Assembly (NCBI GenBank): GCA_964434955.1
Contig: CAYSXI010000055.1
Span: 1 to 27,276 of the forward strand
Reading direction: 5' to 3'
Origin: JANQLU01 sp964434955
GTDB taxonomy: Bacteria > Planctomycetota > Planctomycetia > Pirellulales > Pirellulaceae
Length of the DNA: 27,276 bases
Shown: in pieces, positions 24,837-27,276 of the stretch
How positions within the stretch are numbered: the first letter of the stretch is position 1
How the letters are laid out: the number at the start of each line of letters is the position of its first letter
Position numbers and translations under genes: made by a program
Notes under the pieces: generated by a model
The model's input: only the letters and a program-made list of their open reading frames with translations
Database searches by the model: none
Told to the model about the DNA's origin: nothing

Positions 24837-25558
24837 GCGCACGACTCTCCATCGCTTTCGCGGCAATCCGATACGCTCTCGTTCAATATCGATCTGATTT
24901 GTTTCTGAAGCAACTTAAAGCGAGGCTCCGAAGATTCGAGAAAACACTCAAGTTCCCGGTGAGTATCGATATCGAAAAACTCATCCAACAATGCGAGTCG
25001 CTGACCTCTTGATTCAATTCTTCGTCGCGTTTCAGCGAAAACCTGATCGTGGCTCCATCGCATGTCTTGAAACAAGTACGGATTCGATCGTTTCATGGCG
25101 ACCAGGTAGTAACCGCCGTCTCGCGAAGGCCCCAACACGACATCATTCGACATCAGGAGTTCAACCGTTCGAATCACAAGGCTGGTATCGACAAAAGGAC
25201 AATCCGCGCCGATCAAAATAACATTTTCGAATCCTTCGTTGAAATGCGTCTCGAAGAAACTGGCCATTCGATCGCCCAAGTCGCCTTCTGATTGCGCAAC
25301 CAGCTGCCAATTAGCGGGAAGGTACTGACGAAACTCGGCCTTGCTCTCGGGTGGCCAAAACCCAACGGTCTTTGAAAATCGACCGTCAGCCCCGGATACC
25401 GGACATCGTGCATCGGAAAATTCAGAAACCAGAAACGAAAAAAACATTTGATGTATTTCGGCGGCCGCTCGCATTGAGATCGTCCGCCCCAATCGAGTTT
25501 TCACTCGACCAGCTGTCCAATATTTCGCAAATATCCCGAGCAAGTTTGCTGGTTTCAT
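24833..25558 (-). CDS. TIGR04282/DUF2064-type nucleotidyl- or glycosyltransferase (241 aa)
   Basis: First gene of the five-gene operon. The N terminus reads GIFAKYWTAGRVKTRLG (8-24), the classic FAK-x-P-x-x-G-x-VKTRL nucleotide-binding loop of the rSAM/selenodomain-associated transferase 1 family (GT-A fold, related to CofC and MobA); the usual Pro is replaced by Trp or Thr. GADCP (about residue 118) and GPSRDGGYYLVA (about 143-154) are the other family marks. Members are found beside radical SAM genes, including arsenosugar clusters, which fits the neighbours here. The likely role is transfer of a sugar or nucleotidyl group in building a small molecule; donor and acceptor are unknown. Its TGA overlaps the ATG of the ThiO-like gene. 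The C-terminal 25 residues are rich in Glu and Ser and may be disordered. Confidence 0.87.
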   Translation of the reverse strand: MKPANLLGIFAKYWTAGRVKTRLGRTISMRAAAEIHQMFFSFLVSEFSDARCPVSGADGRFSKTVGFWPPESKAEFRQYLPANWQLVAQSEGDLGDRMASFFETHFNEGFENVILIGADCPFVDTSLVIRTVELLMSNDVVLGPSRDGGYYLVAMKRSNPYLFQDMRWSHDQVFAETRRRIESRGQRLALLDEFFDIDTHRELECFLESSEPRFKLLQKQIRSILNESVSDCRESDGESCA

Positions 25559-25706
25559 TACTTAACCGAATTCGCAAGACACCCGCAATTCGAATCTTCC
25601 ACGACACAATTCACTCGTTTTGTCGCGACTGTCGCCTTATTATTGGTGACCCAATCGCGGACCTCGAAATGAAAACAGGTTCGCTATGATAAAATTGAGA
25701 GTCGAC

Positions 25707-25712
25707 TAGAAT
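25707..25712 (+). promoter_or_regulatory. Candidate -10 element (TAGAAT) for the second kinase transcript
   Basis: TAGAAT occurs 73 bp before the small open frame and 154 bp before the kinase ATG. It is the third intergenic, correctly oriented TAGAAT in the window. There is no matching -35 hexamer. Confidence 0.25.
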
Positions 25713-25784
25713 AAGTGGGTGGTTTGAACCGTTAATTATTTCTTGAAGCCGCACGGAGATTTCAACGCGGATTCCAGATCCTGA

Positions 25785-25853
25785 ATGGCAATCATCGGTA
25801 TCATTTTGATGGCCCCCCTTGCGACTTTCCTTGTCGCCCAAATCAACGAGTGA
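25785..25853 (+). CDS. Possible small hydrophobic leader ORF (22 aa) before the kinase
   Basis: ATG 25785 opens a 22-codon frame, MAIIGIILMAPLATFLVAQINE, ending in TGA 12 bp before the kinase ATG and in the same frame as the kinase. The peptide would be a single membrane-spanning helix with a polar end. An in-frame TGA directly precedes the ATG, so it is not the remnant of a longer N terminus in this frame. There is no Shine-Dalgarno site, and the match could be chance. Confidence 0.25.
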   Translation: MAIIGIILMAPLATFLVAQINE

Positions 25854-25865
25854 AAGCTTTCCGGG

Positions 25866-27239
25866 ATGACGGAACTAAGCAGTAAGAGTTTTTTGAGCGT
25901 TTTGACGCGAAGCGGTTTGATTGAACCGGACCGCCTGAAAACCCTGCTTTCAGAGTTCCAAAAGAATGCCAAGGATGAAAAACAAAAGAAACTGAGCCAT
26001 TTCCTGAATCATTTGATCGAATCCGATCTTTTGACCGAATGGCATTTGGAAAAGCTCAAGGCAGGCAAATACAAAGGCTTCTTCCTGGGCAAGTATAAGT
26101 TGCTCCGCCATCTCGGCACCGGGGGAATGAGTAGCGTCTACCTCGCGGAACATTCCATCATGAAAAAGCGGCGGGCGATCAAGGTCTTGCCGAGAAAACG
26201 GGTTTCCGACAAGTCCTACCTTGAACGTTTCTATCGTGAGGGACGTGCCGCCGCGTCATTGAATCACAAGAACATCGTCCGGGTTTACGACATTGATAGC
26301 GATGGAGAAACCCATTACCTGGTCATGGAATTTGTCGACGGCTTGGACCTCTATGACTTGGTCAAAGAGCGCGGACCGCTTTCCATTCCAGAAACCATCG
26401 AATACCTGATTGGGGCGCTCAAGGGACTGAATCACGCCCACCAGGCCAACCTCGTCCATCGAGACATCAAGCCGGCAAATTTGCTGCTTGGTAAGGACGG
26501 AGTGGTCAAGCTCCTCGACATGGGCTTGGCGCTTTTTCGCGAGGAAGAGGAATCGCTGACCGTCGCTCACAATGAGAAGGTAATTGGAACGGCCGACTAC
26601 CTGGCTCCAGAACAAGCCATCAACAGTCACGACGTGGATCACCGGGCCGACATCTACGGAATGGGATGCACGCTCTACTATTGCCTGGCAGGGCGTCCCC
26701 CGTTTGACGAAGGGACTCTGGCTCAGCGAATCGCCATGCACCAATCGACCGAACCGGAACCGATTGAACGCGATGACTGTCCTCAGGAGTTGCTGCAAAT
26801 TTTGAATGCGATGATTCAGAAAGATCCGGCAGCGAGATACCAGGATTGCCAACAGGTGATTGCCGATCTTGAAGCATTGCAAAAAGGTCAAGCGATCAGT
26901 GAATTTGCAAGGAAAGCGACCGTGTCGACGTTGCCGGGGCTCAAAAAGAAAAGAAGAAAGCCCGGTACCGAGCCGCCACAGGAAACCGATGGGGTTTCGG
27001 AGAAACCGCCCGTTTCCAAACCGGAAAATTCCGCCGCCCCACAAATTCAACTTGGCGAAGATGCTGAGCCGCGCGTTTCCGTCTCGAAAAAGGAACTGTC
27101 AGGATTGCCTTCCGCGGGGAAAAAAGGGGTACGCCGCAAGAACAGCAATAATCTTGCAAATATTATCCTCGCCATTTTCATTGTTGGTATGCTGACGATA
27201 TTAATGGCCGTACTGATTATCGTCAGTTTGGTGTTATAG
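25866..27239 (+). CDS. Hanks-type Ser/Thr protein kinase with C-terminal membrane anchor (457 aa)
   Basis: Residues 1-78 form the helical N-terminal module common in planctomycete kinases (SVLTRSGLIEPDRLKTLL, then SDLLTEWHLEKLKAGKYKGFFLGKYKLL). The kinase domain follows: Gly loop GTGGMSSV (84-91), K106 in AIKVL, catalytic HRDIKPAN (198-205, D200), DMG (218-220) in place of DFG, and APEQ (247-250). The metal-binding Asp is kept, and DMG is frequent in this group, so activity is expected. Residues 355-430 are a Pro/Lys-rich linker (LKKKRRKPG, VSEKPPVSKP). Residues about 433-456 are one hydrophobic helix (NIILAIFIVGMLTILMAVLIIVSLVL), placing the kinase on the cytoplasmic face with almost nothing outside. 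It differs from the 7922 kinase, which has TPRs after its membrane segment. GGG directly precedes the ATG, too close for a good ribosome binding site. Confidence 0.95.
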   Translation: MTELSSKSFLSVLTRSGLIEPDRLKTLLSEFQKNAKDEKQKKLSHFLNHLIESDLLTEWHLEKLKAGKYKGFFLGKYKLLRHLGTGGMSSVYLAEHSIMKKRRAIKVLPRKRVSDKSYLERFYREGRAAASLNHKNIVRVYDIDSDGETHYLVMEFVDGLDLYDLVKERGPLSIPETIEYLIGALKGLNHAHQANLVHRDIKPANLLLGKDGVVKLLDMGLALFREEEESLTVAHNEKVIGTADYLAPEQAINSHDVDHRADIYGMGCTLYYCLAGRPPFDEGTLAQRIAMHQSTEPEPIERDDCPQELLQILNAMIQKDPAARYQDCQQVIADLEALQKGQAISEFARKATVSTLPGLKKKRRKPGTEPPQETDGVSEKPPVSKPENSAAPQIQLGEDAEPRVSVSKKELSGLPSAGKKGVRRKNSNNLANIILAIFIVGMLTILMAVLIIVSLVL

Positions 27240-27243
27240 TTTC

Positions 27244-27258
27244 GGTCCAATTTGGACC
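27244..27258 (+). terminator. Inverted repeat right after the kinase stop, possible terminator
   Basis: GGTCC-AATTT-GGACC forms a 5-bp stem beginning 5 bases after the TAG. There is no T tract afterwards, so intrinsic termination would be weak. Position is the main support. Confidence 0.3.
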
Positions 27259-27276
27259 CTCTAATAGTTGAGTGGA

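Larger units (their letters stand above)
25559..25865. other. Divergent promoter region between the radical SAM operon and the second kinase
   Basis: The 307 bases carry the promoter of the minus-strand five-gene operon and that of the plus-strand kinase. On the plus strand TATGAT (25685-25690) and TAGAAT (25707-25712) are candidate -10 elements, neither with a good -35. A 22-codon hydrophobic open frame occupies 25785-25853. An inverted repeat ATTGG-TGAC-CCAAT lies near 25642. I see no tRNA or riboswitch. Confidence 0.5.

Noticed and set aside
20691..25558. Arsenosugar biosynthesis cluster
   Set aside because: Only the DUF2064 transferase fits; no arsenite methyltransferase is present and the radical SAM protein has a SPASM-like tail, not the ArsS type.
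1..27276. CRISPR arrays, insertion sequences, tRNA or rRNA genes
   Set aside because: No spaced direct repeats, transposase motifs, terminal inverted repeats or RNA gene cores were seen on either strand.

Overview
The window looks like chromosomal DNA of a planctomycete, probably from the Pirellulales/Rhodopirellula-Mariniblastus side. The reasons are two large Hanks-type Ser/Thr kinases (one with a TPR-rich tail, one with the N-terminal helical module typical of planctomycete kinases), few Shine-Dalgarno sites, secreted HEAT/beta-propeller and S41 proteins, and a mid-GC gene-dense layout with frequent strand switches. I see no phage genes, insertion sequences, tRNA, rRNA or CRISPR array. The genus-level placement is inference.

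Left part (1-4756). A sugar-epimerase-like SDR gene runs off the left edge on the minus strand. Divergent from it is a compact plus-strand trio: an unrecognised acidic 213-aa protein, an unrecognised 240-aa protein, and a 586-aa ATP-dependent polynucleotide ligase with an extra C-terminal domain and a lysine-rich KTAKK-repeat tail. A free-standing Hpt phosphotransfer protein follows.

Middle (4757-13822). This holds a secreted HEAT-repeat plus six-unit beta-propeller protein (minus), a secreted S41-family protein (plus), a 1019-aa Ser/Thr kinase with TPR region (minus), a small DMT-like membrane protein with a clear Shine-Dalgarno site (plus), and a minus-strand beta-class DNA methyltransferase. 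The methyltransferase is fused at its C terminus to a GIY-YIG domain whose usual catalytic Glu is replaced by Gln. It lies 85 bp downstream of metH on the same strand.

Right part (13823-27276). Here are full-length cobalamin-dependent methionine synthase metH (minus), then a CpsD/BY-kinase-like P-loop protein and a GT39/ArnT-like membrane glycosyltransferase (plus). Converging on these, with one base between the stop codons, is a tightly packed minus-strand operon of five genes: TIGR04282/DUF2064-type transferase, ThiO-like FAD amine oxidase, two-dinucleotide-fold flavoprotein, radical SAM protein with a SPASM-like Cys-rich tail, and a metallophosphoesterase-fold protein lacking its first metal motif. 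Two of the junctions overlap (ATGA, TAATG). The window ends with a second Ser/Thr kinase that has a C-terminal membrane anchor.

Three places are the best candidates for undescribed biology: the ligase trio, the five-gene radical SAM operon, and the methyltransferase/GIY-YIG fusion. Everything was read by eye. Family names rest on motifs, not on database searches.
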